In this document: positions 1-8,007 of the stretch, one piece after another
Layout of the letters: every line of letters starts with the position of its first letter
Numbering within the stretch: position 1 is the stretch's first letter
Source of the DNA: Hanamia caeni
GTDB taxonomy: Bacteria > Bacteroidota > Bacteroidia > Chitinophagales > Chitinophagaceae
Length of the DNA stretch: 64,000 bases
Direction of reading: 5' to 3'
Assembly (NCBI RefSeq): GCF_003721595.1
Contig: NZ_RJJR01000013.1
Span: 124,001-188,000, forward strand
Translations under genes and position numbers: made by a program
The notes under the pieces: model-generated
Told to the model about the DNA's origin: nothing
Databases searched by the model: none
What the model saw: only the letters and a program-made list of their open reading frames with translations

Positions 1-2
1 GG

Positions 3-368
3 ATTTACAGGATCACTGTTTCAAAATGTTTGGATCATTTAAGGAAGAAAAAAAGAAAAAAAAGATTTGCTTTTATCCAGGGACTTTATAGTAACGACAA
101 TAACCTGGCAATAGAGCCTCCGGATTTTGTTCATCCGGGTATTAAAACGGAAAATAAGGAAATATCGATAGCGCTTTTCAAGGCTATAGATAAATTGCCG
201 CCGAATCAGAAAACGGCATTTGTGTTGAATAAGATTGAAGAATTGAGCTATCACGAAATAAGCGAGGTGATGGATTCGAGTGAATCGGCTGTTGACTCTC
301 TGTTACAAAGAGCAAAAAAAAATTTACAGGTTCTTTTAAAAGATGCTTTTATAGGGTCAGATGAGTAG
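3..368 (+). CDS. ECF RNA polymerase sigma factor, C-terminal part (5' end outside window)
   Basis: The reading frame is open from the window edge, so the true start lies upstream. The first visible residues (IYRITVSKCLDHLRKKKRKK) match the end of sigma region 2 in ECF (extracytoplasmic function) sigma-70 factors, which binds the -10-like element. After a linker comes region 4 (AIDKLPPNQKTAFVLNKIEE, then a helix-turn-helix ending SAVDSLLQRAKKNLQ), which reads the -35-like element. A TTG at 30 could be taken as a start but would cut region 2, so it is not the start. The genes at 454, 783 and 1323 follow on the same strand and encode one-TM or exported proteins, as expected for an envelope-stress sigma and its control partners. 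The family call is firm; the stimulus is unknown. Confidence 0.9.
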   Translation: MYRITVSKCLDHLRKKKRKKRFAFIQGLYSNDNNLAIEPPDFVHPGIKTENKEISIALFKAIDKLPPNQKTAFVLNKIEELSYHEISEVMDSSESAVDSLLQRAKKNLQVLLKDAFIGSDE

Positions 369-453
369 CAAAATTTCATAAAAAAGTGCAGAAGGTTTTT
401 TTTCTAAAGAGCGTCTAAAAAACAGAATCATTTACAAACATTATTTCAAACAA

Positions 454-783
454 ATGGATCAGCATTTAAATAAGAAAATAGATGAGGCATTGCAGAGTCT
501 TGAAGGCATTGCAAAAGCAACTCCACGTACTTTTTTCTTTACCCGCCTTGAAGCGCGTATGCAGCGTGAAAAAAGCAAATGGGAAATCATTTCTTCTTTT
601 GTTTTAAGGCCGGCAATACTTTTTGCAGGTATTTGTTTTATTCTCGTTATCAATGTGGCGGTAATTCTGACATCTTCTTCGTTAAACAATCCGGCTTTGC
701 AACAGAACAATGAAATATCGGCTGCGGATGAATATAATTCAGTGTCTGCGCCTTTGTATGAATATGTAAATGCTACACCGTAA
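454..783 (+). CDS. One-TM protein, candidate anti-sigma factor
   Basis: A 109-residue protein with a polar N-terminal half of about 57 residues (probably cytoplasmic), one hydrophobic segment (about residues 51-72, PAILFAGICFILVINVAVIL) and a short polar C-terminus. It lacks a zinc-binding HxxxCxxC motif. It lies 85 nt downstream of the ECF sigma gene, and its stop overlaps the start of the next gene (TAATG). Size, topology and position fit a membrane-bound anti-sigma factor like CnrY, but no family motif proves this. The role is inference from context. Confidence 0.6.
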   Translation: MDQHLNKKIDEALQSLEGIAKATPRTFFFTRLEARMQREKSKWEIISSFVLRPAILFAGICFILVINVAVILTSSSLNNPALQQNNEISAADEYNSVSAPLYEYVNATP

Positions 784-1277
784 TGAATAGTAACACGAAG
801 ACCAAATCGCTTGTAACGATTATAATCTTTCTCTTAATTACAAATATCGCCATGTTGATATTTTTCCTGGTGCTTGCTAAGCCTGCAGATAAAAGGTTCA
901 GGAATCATGATATGAACGGTATGTATAAAAGCTTGCAAAATGAGGTTGGTTTTTCGCAGGAACAATTGAATCAATACAAGCTTCTAAGAGAAGAACAGAT
1001 GAAAAATGTAAGGCCATTGTTTAACCAGGTAAGGGAGTCAAAAAGAACTTTTTACGCACTGATTACTTCCGGCCAGGTGCCCGATTCTGTTGTTGCCGCA
1101 GATGCTGATTCTATTGCCCAAAAGCAAAAGAATCTTGACACACAAATGTTTTTATATTTTAAAAATGTACGAAAAATTTGTACGCCTGATCAAACAGCAA
1201 AGTTTGATTCCGTTATGCAGAAAGTAATCGGGCGTATGGTAGGACGGCCGGGGGAATCCAGAAAAAAACCGGGTTAA
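783..1277 (+). CDS. Membrane-anchored periplasmic Spy/CnrX-like sensor protein
   Basis: 164 residues. An N-terminal hydrophobic segment (about residues 10-31) anchors a helical periplasmic domain. The domain has the layout of Spy/CpxP/ZraP/CnrX 'heavy-metal sensor' proteins: an FSQEQLNQYKLLREEQ helix, a long middle helix, and a second repeat ending TPDQTAKFDSVMQ, both resembling the LTxxQ motif. The tail is basic (RPGESRKKPG). Its start overlaps the stop of the upstream anti-sigma candidate by one base, implying translational coupling. In the sigma/anti-sigma/CnrX arrangement known from Cupriavidus, such a protein senses metal or misfolded protein in the periplasm. The ligand here cannot be read from sequence. 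Confidence 0.65.
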   Translation: MNSNTKTKSLVTIIIFLLITNIAMLIFFLVLAKPADKRFRNHDMNGMYKSLQNEVGFSQEQLNQYKLLREEQMKNVRPLFNQVRESKRTFYALITSGQVPDSVVAADADSIAQKQKNLDTQMFLYFKNVRKICTPDQTAKFDSVMQKVIGRMVGRPGESRKKPG

Positions 1278-1322
1278 CACATTGAGGCTTTTTCAAAAAA
1301 AATATAAACAAAAATTAAAAAA

Positions 1323-1700
1323 ATGAAAACAAAGATCACTATGTTGCTTGCTTTATTTTTAATAGCGGCCACAGGCATTTATGCCCAGGGAATGCAACGA
1401 CGCACCGTACCTGAAAGAGTAAAAGATGCGATGGATAAAATTACGCCTGCATTAAATCTTAATGCCACGCAGCAGGCTCAAACCGACAGCGCTTTTACGG
1501 ATTACTATAATGCCCAGATGAAAATGTTCCAGGATGCCAGATCATCGGGCGAGCGTCCTGACCGGTCTCAATTTCAAAAATTGACTGACGACAGGGATGC
1601 CAAACTGAAAACAATCTTTACGGATGACCAGTATACAAAATTTAAAAGTGAAGTAGAAGAAAGTCTTCGCCCGCAAAGGCGCCAACAAGCTTCGAATTAG
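1323..1700 (+). CDS. Exported Spy/CpxP-like periplasmic protein
   Basis: 125 residues with a clear signal peptide (MKTKITMLLALFLIAATGIYAQ). The mature part is almost all helical and charged, with two LTxxQ-like repeats (LNLNATQQAQTDSAF and FTDDQYTKFKSEVEE), typical of soluble Spy-type periplasmic chaperones. It is 45 nt downstream of the membrane-anchored paralogue, and a strong terminator follows, so it is the last gene of the sigma-factor unit. It may be the soluble effector of the stress response while the upstream protein is the anchored sensor; this split is inference. Confidence 0.65.
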   Translation: MKTKITMLLALFLIAATGIYAQGMQRRTVPERVKDAMDKITPALNLNATQQAQTDSAFTDYYNAQMKMFQDARSSGERPDRSQFQKLTDDRDAKLKTIFTDDQYTKFKSEVEESLRPQRRQQASN

Positions 1701-1718
1701 AAGGTGAAAGGTTGAATG

Positions 1719-1752
1719 AAAAAAGGTTGCTGCAAAGCAGCCTTTTTGTTTT
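1719..1752 (+). terminator. Rho-independent terminator of the sigma/Spy-like operon
   Basis: An 11-bp stem (AAAAAGGTTGC with GCAGCCTTTTT, one G-U pair) with loop TGCAAA, followed by a T-rich tail. It lies 20 nt after the stop of the exported Spy-like gene. Confidence 0.85.
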
Positions 1753-1797
1753 GTGCGGCAAAATAAAAAATGCAACTATTTCTCCGTTTACTGTAAT

Positions 1798-2436
1798 CTA
1801 TGGATGTGAAGAATAATCTTCATTCATCTCTTCTATCAATTTCAGAACCTTTTCTCTGCCCGTTTTTTTTACTGAGCTGGAAACAAAATGCTGCGGTAAA
1901 AACTGTTGCGTTTCTCTGAGGCGTTCAAGAAACGATTTTACATTTTTGCTTACTACAGCCTGCTTTTCTTTATCAGCTTTTGTAAAAATCAGTGAATAGG
2001 GAACCTGCCACAGTTCTATATTTTTTATGAAGTCCAGATCCAGCTTTTGTGGCGTATGCCTGGCATCAATGAGCACAAATACCTGTATGAGGTTTTCCCT
2101 TTTTTTCAAATAATTTTCAATCATTTGTTCCCATTTTCGCCTGCTTCTTAGTGAAACCTTTGCAAATCCATAACCCGGAAGGTCAACCAAAAACCATTTT
2201 GTTTCTTTCGCGTCTCCAGGCTTGTCAACACTGATGATTTCAAAATGATTGATCATTTGGGTTTTGCCGGGTGAATTGGAAGTTTTGGCTAACTTTTCAT
2301 TGTTGGTAAGCATATTTAGGAGGGAAGATTTTCCTACATTACTTCGTCCGATAAAGGCATATTCGGGTCGATCCGGAGTGGGACATTTTTCGTAAGAAGG
2401 GCTGCTTATGAGATATTGCGCTTTCTTAATGTGCAT
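1798..2436 (-). CDS. engB: Ribosome biogenesis GTPase EngB/YsxC/YihA
   Basis: A TRAFAC-class GTPase that helps assemble the large ribosomal subunit. Visible motifs: G1 GRSNVGKSSLLN, G3 DLPGYG, G4 TKAD, followed by the C-terminal SSVKKTGREKVLKLI helix. The family starts shortly before the P-loop, so I place the start at ATG 2436 (MHIKKAQYL), giving 212 residues. The frame runs further upstream to 2499, but those 21 residues do not fit the family and come from an A+T-rich repeat-like stretch. It is divergent from ubiE. Confidence 0.95.
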   Translation of the reverse strand: MHIKKAQYLISSPSYEKCPTPDRPEYAFIGRSNVGKSSLLNMLTNNEKLAKTSNSPGKTQMINHFEIISVDKPGDAKETKWFLVDLPGYGFAKVSLRSRRKWEQMIENYLKKRENLIQVFVLIDARHTPQKLDLDFIKNIELWQVPYSLIFTKADKEKQAVVSKNVKSFLERLRETQQFLPQHFVSSSVKKTGREKVLKLIEEMNEDYSSHP

Positions 2437-2549
2437 GATGCAATTTACGTTAAAGCTCAATGTTGAATGCCTAAGGCTGAATGCGAAAGACCATTTCAAA
2501 AATAAAAGTGAAAGAATGGTTAACAGTAAAAGTTATTATTTCAAAAAAC

Positions 2550-2557
2550 TATCTTTG
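2550..2557 (+). promoter_or_regulatory. -7 promoter element TATCTTTG of ubiE
   Basis: A perfect Bacteroidota -7 box (TAnnTTTG) ending only 5 nt before the ubiE ATG at 2563. The expected transcription start would fall at or next to the start codon, so the mRNA may be leaderless. No clear -33 TTTG is seen at the usual distance. Confidence 0.65.
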
Positions 2558-2562
2558 GTGCA

Positions 2563-3306
2563 ATGAATGTTTATCCCCACGATACTATAGTTCCTTTTAA
2601 AAATTCGAACGAAAGCAAAAAGAAACAAGTAGAAAACATGTTTGATGAAATTGCTTTTCGGTACGATTTTTTGAATCGTTTTTTAAGCGTGGGAATTGAT
2701 GTAGGATGGAGAAAAAAAGCCATAAAACTTTTAATTCCTTCGCAGCCAAAAATCATTTTAGATGTGGCAACCGGTACCGGCGATTTCGCTTTGACGTGTT
2801 ATGAAATTTTGAAACCTAAAAAAATTGTTGGTATTGATATCAGTAAAGCAATGCTTGAAATCGGGAGAAAAAAAATTAAAGATGCAGGCCTGCAAAAACA
2901 GGTTGAGCTGCTGAATGGCGACAGTGAGGCAATTTTTTATGATGATGATACGTTTGATGCGGTTACTGTGGCTTTCGGGGTAAGGAATTTTGAAAATCTT
3001 GAACAGGGTTTATCTGAAATAAAACGGGTGTTGAAACCCGGCGGAAAATTAATCGTCCTGGAATGTACGAAGCCTCATGCGCCTGTGATAAAGCAGCTTT
3101 ACAATTTTTACATGAAAACCGTCACTCCCAAAATTGGAAAATTAATTGCAAAAAACGACGAGGCCTATCAATATTTAAATGATTCAGTGTTATCGTTTCC
3201 TGAAAAAAATTCCTTTACAAACATTTTAAATCAATTAAACTATCGAAACTCTTTTTACAAAACATTGACATTAGGAATATGCACCATTTATTGCGCAGAA
3301 AAATAG
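2563..3306 (+). CDS. ubiE: Demethylmenaquinone methyltransferase UbiE/MenG
   Basis: An SAM-dependent methyltransferase that makes menaquinone from demethylmenaquinone, the last step of menaquinone synthesis. 247 residues, the usual family length. It shows the N-terminal FDEIAFRYDFLNRFLSVGID signature, motif I (DVATGTGDFAL), the post-I acidic residue (GIDIS), and LKPGGKLIVLECTKP before the C-terminal helices. Its last 28 bases overlap the start of porT in another frame, a pairing also known from other Bacteroidota. Confidence 0.96.
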   Translation: MNVYPHDTIVPFKNSNESKKKQVENMFDEIAFRYDFLNRFLSVGIDVGWRKKAIKLLIPSQPKIILDVATGTGDFALTCYEILKPKKIVGIDISKAMLEIGRKKIKDAGLQKQVELLNGDSEAIFYDDDTFDAVTVAFGVRNFENLEQGLSEIKRVLKPGGKLIVLECTKPHAPVIKQLYNFYMKTVTPKIGKLIAKNDEAYQYLNDSVLSFPEKNSFTNILNQLNYRNSFYKTLTLGICTIYCAEK

Positions 3307-3992
3307 TTTTGGTAATTGTTTCGATTCTGCTTGGCACGGTTTCGGCTTTGGCCCAGGAGCATGTGCTAAACCAGGAAGATCATGATAACAGGCCTTATCA
3401 TTTTGGGATCAATATAGGGTATAATAAATCGCACTTTAATTTTACCCACCATCCCAGGTTTGTACAGTATGATTCAATCCTCGACGTGGAAAGCATCAAT
3501 AATCCCGGGATTAATCTTGCCTGGCTTGTAAATATCAGAATGAGCAATCATTTCGATTTACGCGTTCATCCCCTGGATCTTACTTTTTCTGAAAAAGCAT
3601 TTTTGTATTCTCAAAAATATGAGCCGGATTCTTCAGTAACCAAAAAAGTACAATCTATTACTTTGAGTTTTCCTTTTAATATTGCTTTTAGCAGCGACCG
3701 GATTGGCAACTTTAAAGTGTATACGCTGGCAGGCGCAAAATTTGATTATGATCTTGCAAGTAACGCAGGCGCAGCCAGGGCTGAAGACCAGGTCAAGCTC
3801 AACCGGTCTGACCTCAGCGCTGAAATAGGACTTGGGTTTCATATATATTTTCCCTACTTTGTTTTATCGCCTGAAATTAAATACAGCACAGGGCTGACCA
3901 ATCTTCATGCCCGCGATGCCAGCCTCAAATATTCAAATGTGATTGATAAAATCAATTCAAGGATGATTACGTTTTCACTTACTGTTGAGTAA
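3279..3992 (+). CDS. porT: PorT-family outer-membrane protein (type IX secretion component)
   Basis: 237 residues with an N-terminal signal segment (IVLVIVSILLGTVSALAQ) and an eight-strand-like barrel pattern of alternating hydrophobic/polar residues ending in an aromatic-rich strand (MITFSLTVE). PorT is needed for protein export through the type IX secretion system. The identification rests on family resemblance and on the conserved ubiE-porT gene pair. Start at ATG 3279 overlaps ubiE by 28 nt. No other T9SS gene is in the window. Confidence 0.85.
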   Translation: MHHLLRRKIVLVIVSILLGTVSALAQEHVLNQEDHDNRPYHFGINIGYNKSHFNFTHHPRFVQYDSILDVESINNPGINLAWLVNIRMSNHFDLRVHPLDLTFSEKAFLYSQKYEPDSSVTKKVQSITLSFPFNIAFSSDRIGNFKVYTLAGAKFDYDLASNAGAARAEDQVKLNRSDLSAEIGLGFHIYFPYFVLSPEIKYSTGLTNLHARDASLKYSNVIDKINSRMITFSLTVE

Positions 3993-4000
3993 CGGTGATG

Positions 4001-4040
4001 CGTAAACGAAAAATCGTATTATTTGCTTATTTACTGTAGC
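4001..4040. repeat. Dispersed intergenic motif, copy 1
   Basis: A 40-nt stretch in the convergent gap between porT and the PAP2-like gene closely resembles 9390-9429: both begin CGTAAA(A)CGAAAA and share TTATTTGCT followed two bases later by TTTACT. Shorter look-alikes carrying the TTTACT core sit at 15860-15880, 26411-26432 and 27278-27296. Function unknown. Confidence 0.5.
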
Positions 4041-4048
4041 TGTGCATT

Positions 4049-4741
4049 TTACCCAATAAAGGCGAAGGCTATCAACTGGCATATCACAGAAATCAAAATC
4101 CCTGAGTAAATATCAAAAGGTTTATGGTCGCTCACGATAAGCCGCGAGGTGCAAACGATCCCGGTAATCAGAAATATCAGCATGGTGGTCAGAAAAACGG
4201 AATACGTGAAACCAGAGAAAATTACGATAAAAATTAAGCCACACAATGCTCCCACTCCAAGGGCATGCATACTGATTTTATAATAAATATTCGCTATCAA
4301 AGCGGCTGATGAAGCCAGGAATGCGCCAAATACAAAACTGGTAAGGATAACCGGCACTTCCGGCTGATTTCTAAAGACAAGGAATATCCAGAAATAAAAA
4401 ATGTTAGTGGCTATGTACGGTACTATGCGCTCCTTCTGTGTTTTTAATAAAATGCTTTTGCTAAAGCCTAGGGCTTTTAATAATACAACTACAAGCGCCG
4501 GGAAAAATATGGTGTTGTAAGCCACACGAATTACAATCATTGTTTTTTCATGGGGAGAAATTCCCGTGAAATAGCCGGGCTGTACAAAGGCCAAAAACCA
4601 TGCGCCAATGGCCGGTATAAACAGCGGATGGAAAACAACAGAAACCACCTGCGCAATGAATCTTACAATCCAGGGAAAATGGAGTGGAGTTTCCTCAACC
4701 CTGTCAAAAATTTTATTCTGTGGAGAAAAACTTTGAATCAT
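4049..4741 (-). CDS. Integral membrane protein, degenerate PAP2-phosphatase-like
   Basis: 230 residues with about six hydrophobic segments. Three short motifs fall in the order seen in PAP2-type phosphatases but are changed: KTQKERIVPY (normally KxxxxxxRP), KISMHALGVG (normally PSGH) and TSRLIVSDHKPFDIYSG (normally SRxxxxxHxxxD). The last motif keeps its Arg, His and Asp. PAP2 enzymes remove phosphate from lipid substrates such as undecaprenyl diphosphate. Its ATG follows the rpoN stop by one base, so it is co-transcribed with rpoN. The fold call is moderate; activity is uncertain because of the motif changes. Confidence 0.55.
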   Translation of the reverse strand: MIQSFSPQNKIFDRVEETPLHFPWIVRFIAQVVSVVFHPLFIPAIGAWFLAFVQPGYFTGISPHEKTMIVIRVAYNTIFFPALVVVLLKALGFSKSILLKTQKERIVPYIATNIFYFWIFLVFRNQPEVPVILTSFVFGAFLASSAALIANIYYKISMHALGVGALCGLIFIVIFSGFTYSVFLTTMLIFLITGIVCTSRLIVSDHKPFDIYSGILISVICQLIAFAFIG

Positions 4742-4742
4742 T

Positions 4743-6221
4743 TTAGAGTTCTTTTCTTAAGCGCGCCACGGGAATATTCAATTGCTCGCGGTATTTGGCA
4801 ACTGTTCGCCGCGCTATGTTGTAGCCTTTTTCCTGCAACTGCTCGGTTAATTTTTCGTCGCTCAAAGGCTTTTGTTTATTTTCTTCTTCGATTAGGTCAC
4901 TTAATATTTTTTTCACTTCGCGGGTGCTCACCTCTTCCCCGCTATCAGTCACAAGGCTTTCGCTGAAGAAAAATTTAAGACGATAAGTGCCAAATTCAGT
5001 TTGAACAAATTTACTGTTGGCCACCCTGCTCACTGTCGAAATATCAAGCATGGTTCTTTCAGCGATATCTTTCAAAATCATCGGCTTCAGATCAATATCT
5101 TCGCCGGTTAAGAAAAATTGTTTTTGATAATCTACAATGGTTTGCATGGTGCTTAGCAAAGTATGTTGCCTTTGCTTTATGGCATCAATAAACCATTTTG
5201 CAGAATCAATTTTTTGTTTGATAAACAACACGGCTTCTTTTTGCCTTTTATCTTTTTTATTGCCGCGGTCATAATCCTTCAACATGTCGCGGTATCCCTC
5301 GCTAATTCTCAAATCCGGCGCATTTTTAGAGTTAAGGGTCACTTCCAGTTTGCCGTTATTATTTACTACAAAAAAGTCGGGAATCACATAGCTCTGCAGC
5401 TTATTACTTTCTCCAACCTCGCCGCCGGGTTTTGGATTCAGTTTAATAATCTGGTTAATCACATCTTTGATTTCTTCTTCACTCAGGTTAAGGCTTTTCT
5501 GAATTTTTTCGTAATGTTTTTTTGTAAATTCATCAAAGTATTTTTCTATAATTTCTATCGCAGTGTTTACCGGCAAACCATCGTTCTCCTTTCTTCTTAA
5601 TTGAAGCAAAAGACACTCCTGTAAATCTCTTGCGCCTACTCCCGGAGGGTCAAACTGTTGAATAAGCGCTATCAGTCTTTCAATTTCTTTTTCAGTGGTA
5701 TTAATGTTTTGACGAAAGGCAAGGTCATCACAAATAGAAGTTACTTCTCTTCTAAGATATCCGTCATCATCAATGCTGCCGATAATTTGCTCAGCGATTT
5801 TTTTCTCTTCCGGAGAAAGGTTCAGCATGAGCAATTGGGTTTTCAACGTATCATAAAATGAAGTTTCCACCTTATGTGGAATCACTTTTTGATCGTCCGG
5901 ATCGCCATAATTATCGTCGCGGTATTTGTAATCACCGGGTTCATCATCTCCATCGTTTACATATTCACTTATGTCTATATTTTCATAATCATTTTCACTT
6001 CCATCATTTTCATATTCATCGGTTGCCTCAAAATCTTCAGAGCCTTCTGTTGGTTCAATGTAACCTTCTTCCACAGAATCAAGCGCTGGATTTTCTTCCA
6101 ATTCTTCCTTTATTCTTTCCTCAAGATGAGCAGTAGGCACCTGCAACAGCTTCATTAACTGAATTTGCTGAGGAGATAATTTTTGTAATAATTTTTGCTG
6201 TAAGCGCTGGCTTAACGACAT
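4743..6221 (-). CDS. rpoN: RNA polymerase sigma-54 factor RpoN
   Basis: 492 residues. Region I at the N-terminus is Gln/Leu-rich (LSQRLQQKLLQKLSPQQIQLMKLLQ) and contacts activator ATPases. An acidic, Asp/Glu/Tyr-rich region II follows (about residues 45-110). The core-binding domain comes next, then the HTH and the RpoN box ARRTVAKYRE near the C-terminus, which reads the -24 GG element. Sigma-54 transcription needs bacterial enhancer-binding proteins; none is encoded in this window. A membrane-protein gene follows one base after the stop. Confidence 0.97.
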   Translation of the reverse strand: MSLSQRLQQKLLQKLSPQQIQLMKLLQVPTAHLEERIKEELEENPALDSVEEGYIEPTEGSEDFEATDEYENDGSENDYENIDISEYVNDGDDEPGDYKYRDDNYGDPDDQKVIPHKVETSFYDTLKTQLLMLNLSPEEKKIAEQIIGSIDDDGYLRREVTSICDDLAFRQNINTTEKEIERLIALIQQFDPPGVGARDLQECLLLQLRRKENDGLPVNTAIEIIEKYFDEFTKKHYEKIQKSLNLSEEEIKDVINQIIKLNPKPGGEVGESNKLQSYVIPDFFVVNNNGKLEVTLNSKNAPDLRISEGYRDMLKDYDRGNKKDKRQKEAVLFIKQKIDSAKWFIDAIKQRQHTLLSTMQTIVDYQKQFFLTGEDIDLKPMILKDIAERTMLDISTVSRVANSKFVQTEFGTYRLKFFFSESLVTDSGEEVSTREVKKILSDLIEEENKQKPLSDEKLTEQLQEKGYNIARRTVAKYREQLNIPVARLRKEL

Positions 6222-6258
6222 GGATCTTTTTTCTTTTTATGAATAGAACTTTTATTGG

Positions 6259-6266
6259 CAAATGTA
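6259..6266 (-). promoter_or_regulatory. -7 promoter element TACATTTG of rpoN
   Basis: On the minus strand this reads TACATTTG, a full TAnnTTTG match, about 37 nt upstream of the rpoN ATG. It would give a short A/T-rich leader. Confidence 0.55.
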
Positions 6267-6519
6267 ACGATATGTTGTTTTGGAACAAATTTTGAGGGAA
6301 CCTTTTACTCTTTTTTATTTTCTCAAATTTTGCTCATGTTCAGCCTGTGCTAAATAAGAACAGTTTTCTTAAATTACGATTGTTTTTGATGTTAAATATT
6401 TCCTCTTTAAAAAATGAATTGGCTTAAGTTCCTGTAATTTCATTTTCACTTAGCGAACATAGTTTTACGTGTTCCTGATATTTAAGTTTTCATTCCATAA
6501 AAGTGGAATTCTCTTTTCT

Positions 6520-6527
6520 TACCTTCG
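6520..6527 (+). promoter_or_regulatory. -7 promoter element TACCTTCG of gatB
   Basis: A one-mismatch TAnnTTTG box ending 5 nt before the gatB ATG at 6533, again placing the predicted transcript start at the start codon. The same TACCTTCG octamer precedes rplM at 9600. Confidence 0.55.
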
Positions 6528-6532
6528 CGTCC

Positions 6533-7981
6533 ATGCCGGAAACTGATAAATATGAAGCCGTTATCGGGCTTGAAGTGCATACACAATTGCTTACGAAAAG
6601 TAAATTGTTTTGTGGTGATAGCGCCGAATTCGGAAATCCTCCAAATACAAATGTCAGCGCTATATCTCTTGCTCATCCCGGTACTTTGCCAAAGATGAAT
6701 GAAAAGGCGGTTGAGCTGGCAATCAAATTAGGACTGGCTTTTAACAGTGACATTGTTCGTGATAATTATTTTGCAAGAAAAAATTATTTTTATCCCGACC
6801 TGCCCAAAGGCTACCAGGTTTCGCAACACACCACTCCCATTTGCAAAAATGGAAACGTTACAATTTCTATCGGGGAAAAAGAAAGAAAAATTATTTTGAA
6901 CAGAATTCATTTGGAAGAAGACGCCGGAAAAAGTATTCATGATGTGGATGAAAATTTTACCTGTATTGACCTGAACCGCGCAGGAGTTCCACTTCTTGAA
7001 ATTGTTTCTGAGCCTGATCTTCACTCTTCAGAAGAGGCTTTTGCTTATGTTACAGAAATCAGGAAAATGGTTCGTCATTTGGATATTTGTGATGGCAACA
7101 TGGAAGAAGGAAGTATGCGCTGCGATGCGAATGTTTCAGTGAGGCTGAAAGGAGACACTGAACTCGGAACCAAGGTAGAAGTAAAAAATTTAAATTCTAT
7201 AAGGAATGTCAAAAAGGCAATTGATTTCGAAATAAAAAGGCTTATAGATTTATTGGAAAGCGGAAAGCCGGTGGTGCAGGAAACCAGAAGCTTTGATGCC
7301 AGCCAGGGAACTACTTTTTCTCTCAGAACCAAAGAAGAAGCAAATGATTATCGCTATTTTCCTGAACCTGATTTGGCACCATTTCAAATTTCAGAAGAGC
7401 AAATTTTATCAATAAGGGAATCGATGCCTGAGTTGCCTTTGGCCCTTGAAAAAAGATTAATCAGGGAATATTCTTTATCCACTGAAGCTGCTAAAATTAT
7501 TTCTGCAGATAAAAATATGGCTGCATGGTTTGACAGAATTATCGGGCATACAAAGAATTATAAAGCAGTTTCAAACTGGATTATAGGGCCGGTAAAATCC
7601 TTCTTGAATGAAAACAATTCGGAAATTGAAACTTTCCCCATCTCTTCTGAATCAATGGCAGCCCTTGTTGATCTTGTAGAAGAAGGAAGAGTAAGCTTTG
7701 GAATCGCCTGCTCAAGGATTTTTCCTGTGTTATTAAATTCTGGTGAAAAAGAACCATTTACCGTAGCTAAAGAATTAAATCTTTTGCAGGAAAAGAATGG
7801 TGATACATTACAACAGTGGATAGATGATGTATTATCTTCAATGCCGGATAAGGTTTTGGAGTATAAAAAAGGGAAAAAAAATCTCACCGGCTTGTTTGCG
7901 GGAGAAGTAAAAAAGAAAAGCAGAGGAAAAGCAGATATGAAAGCAGTTATAGAGCTACTTAATCAAAAACTAAATCAATAA
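6533..7981 (+). CDS. gatB: Aspartyl/glutamyl-tRNA amidotransferase subunit B
   Basis: Subunit B of GatCAB, which converts Glu-tRNA(Gln) to Gln-tRNA(Gln) and/or Asp-tRNA(Asn) to Asn-tRNA(Asn). Family motifs: YEAVIGLEVHTQL at the N-terminus, YFARKNYFYPDLPKGYQ, GNMEEGSMRCDANVS, RYFPEPDLAP, and a C-terminal YqeY-like tail (GLFAGEVKKKSRGKAD) that binds tRNA. The frame extends to a GTG at 6503, but the family begins near MPETDKYEAVIG, so ATG 6533 is chosen (482 residues). gatA and gatC are not adjacent. Confidence 0.96.
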   Translation: MPETDKYEAVIGLEVHTQLLTKSKLFCGDSAEFGNPPNTNVSAISLAHPGTLPKMNEKAVELAIKLGLAFNSDIVRDNYFARKNYFYPDLPKGYQVSQHTTPICKNGNVTISIGEKERKIILNRIHLEEDAGKSIHDVDENFTCIDLNRAGVPLLEIVSEPDLHSSEEAFAYVTEIRKMVRHLDICDGNMEEGSMRCDANVSVRLKGDTELGTKVEVKNLNSIRNVKKAIDFEIKRLIDLLESGKPVVQETRSFDASQGTTFSLRTKEEANDYRYFPEPDLAPFQISEEQILSIRESMPELPLALEKRLIREYSLSTEAAKIISADKNMAAWFDRIIGHTKNYKAVSNWIIGPVKSFLNENNSEIETFPISSESMAALVDLVEEGRVSFGIACSRIFPVLLNSGEKEPFTVAKELNLLQEKNGDTLQQWIDDVLSSMPDKVLEYKKGKKNLTGLFAGEVKKKSRGKADMKAVIELLNQKLNQ

Positions 7982-8007
7982 ATTCTGGAATAATTTAACT
8001 AATTATA

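Larger units (their letters stand above)
6222..6532. other. Divergent intergenic region rpoN/gatB
   Basis: A 311-base A+T-rich gap between the divergent rpoN and gatB starts. It holds a -7 box for each gene (6259-6266 minus; 6520-6527 plus). I see no open frame of note, strong hairpin or repeat in the remaining sequence. Confidence 0.5.

Noticed and set aside
2437..2499. N-terminal extension of EngB
   Set aside because: 21 residues without family match, encoded by repeat-like sequence; ATG 2436 fits the family.
4550..4966. 138-residue plus-strand frame spanning the rpoN/PAP2-like boundary
   Set aside because: Runs antisense through two good genes; composition unlike a protein.
5858..6158. 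His/Ile-rich plus-strand frames opposite the acidic region of rpoN
   Set aside because: Their unusual composition is the reverse complement of Asp/Glu/Tyr codons.
6503..6532. GTG start 10 codons upstream in gatB
   Set aside because: Would overlap the -7 box; family starts at MPETDKYEAVIG.
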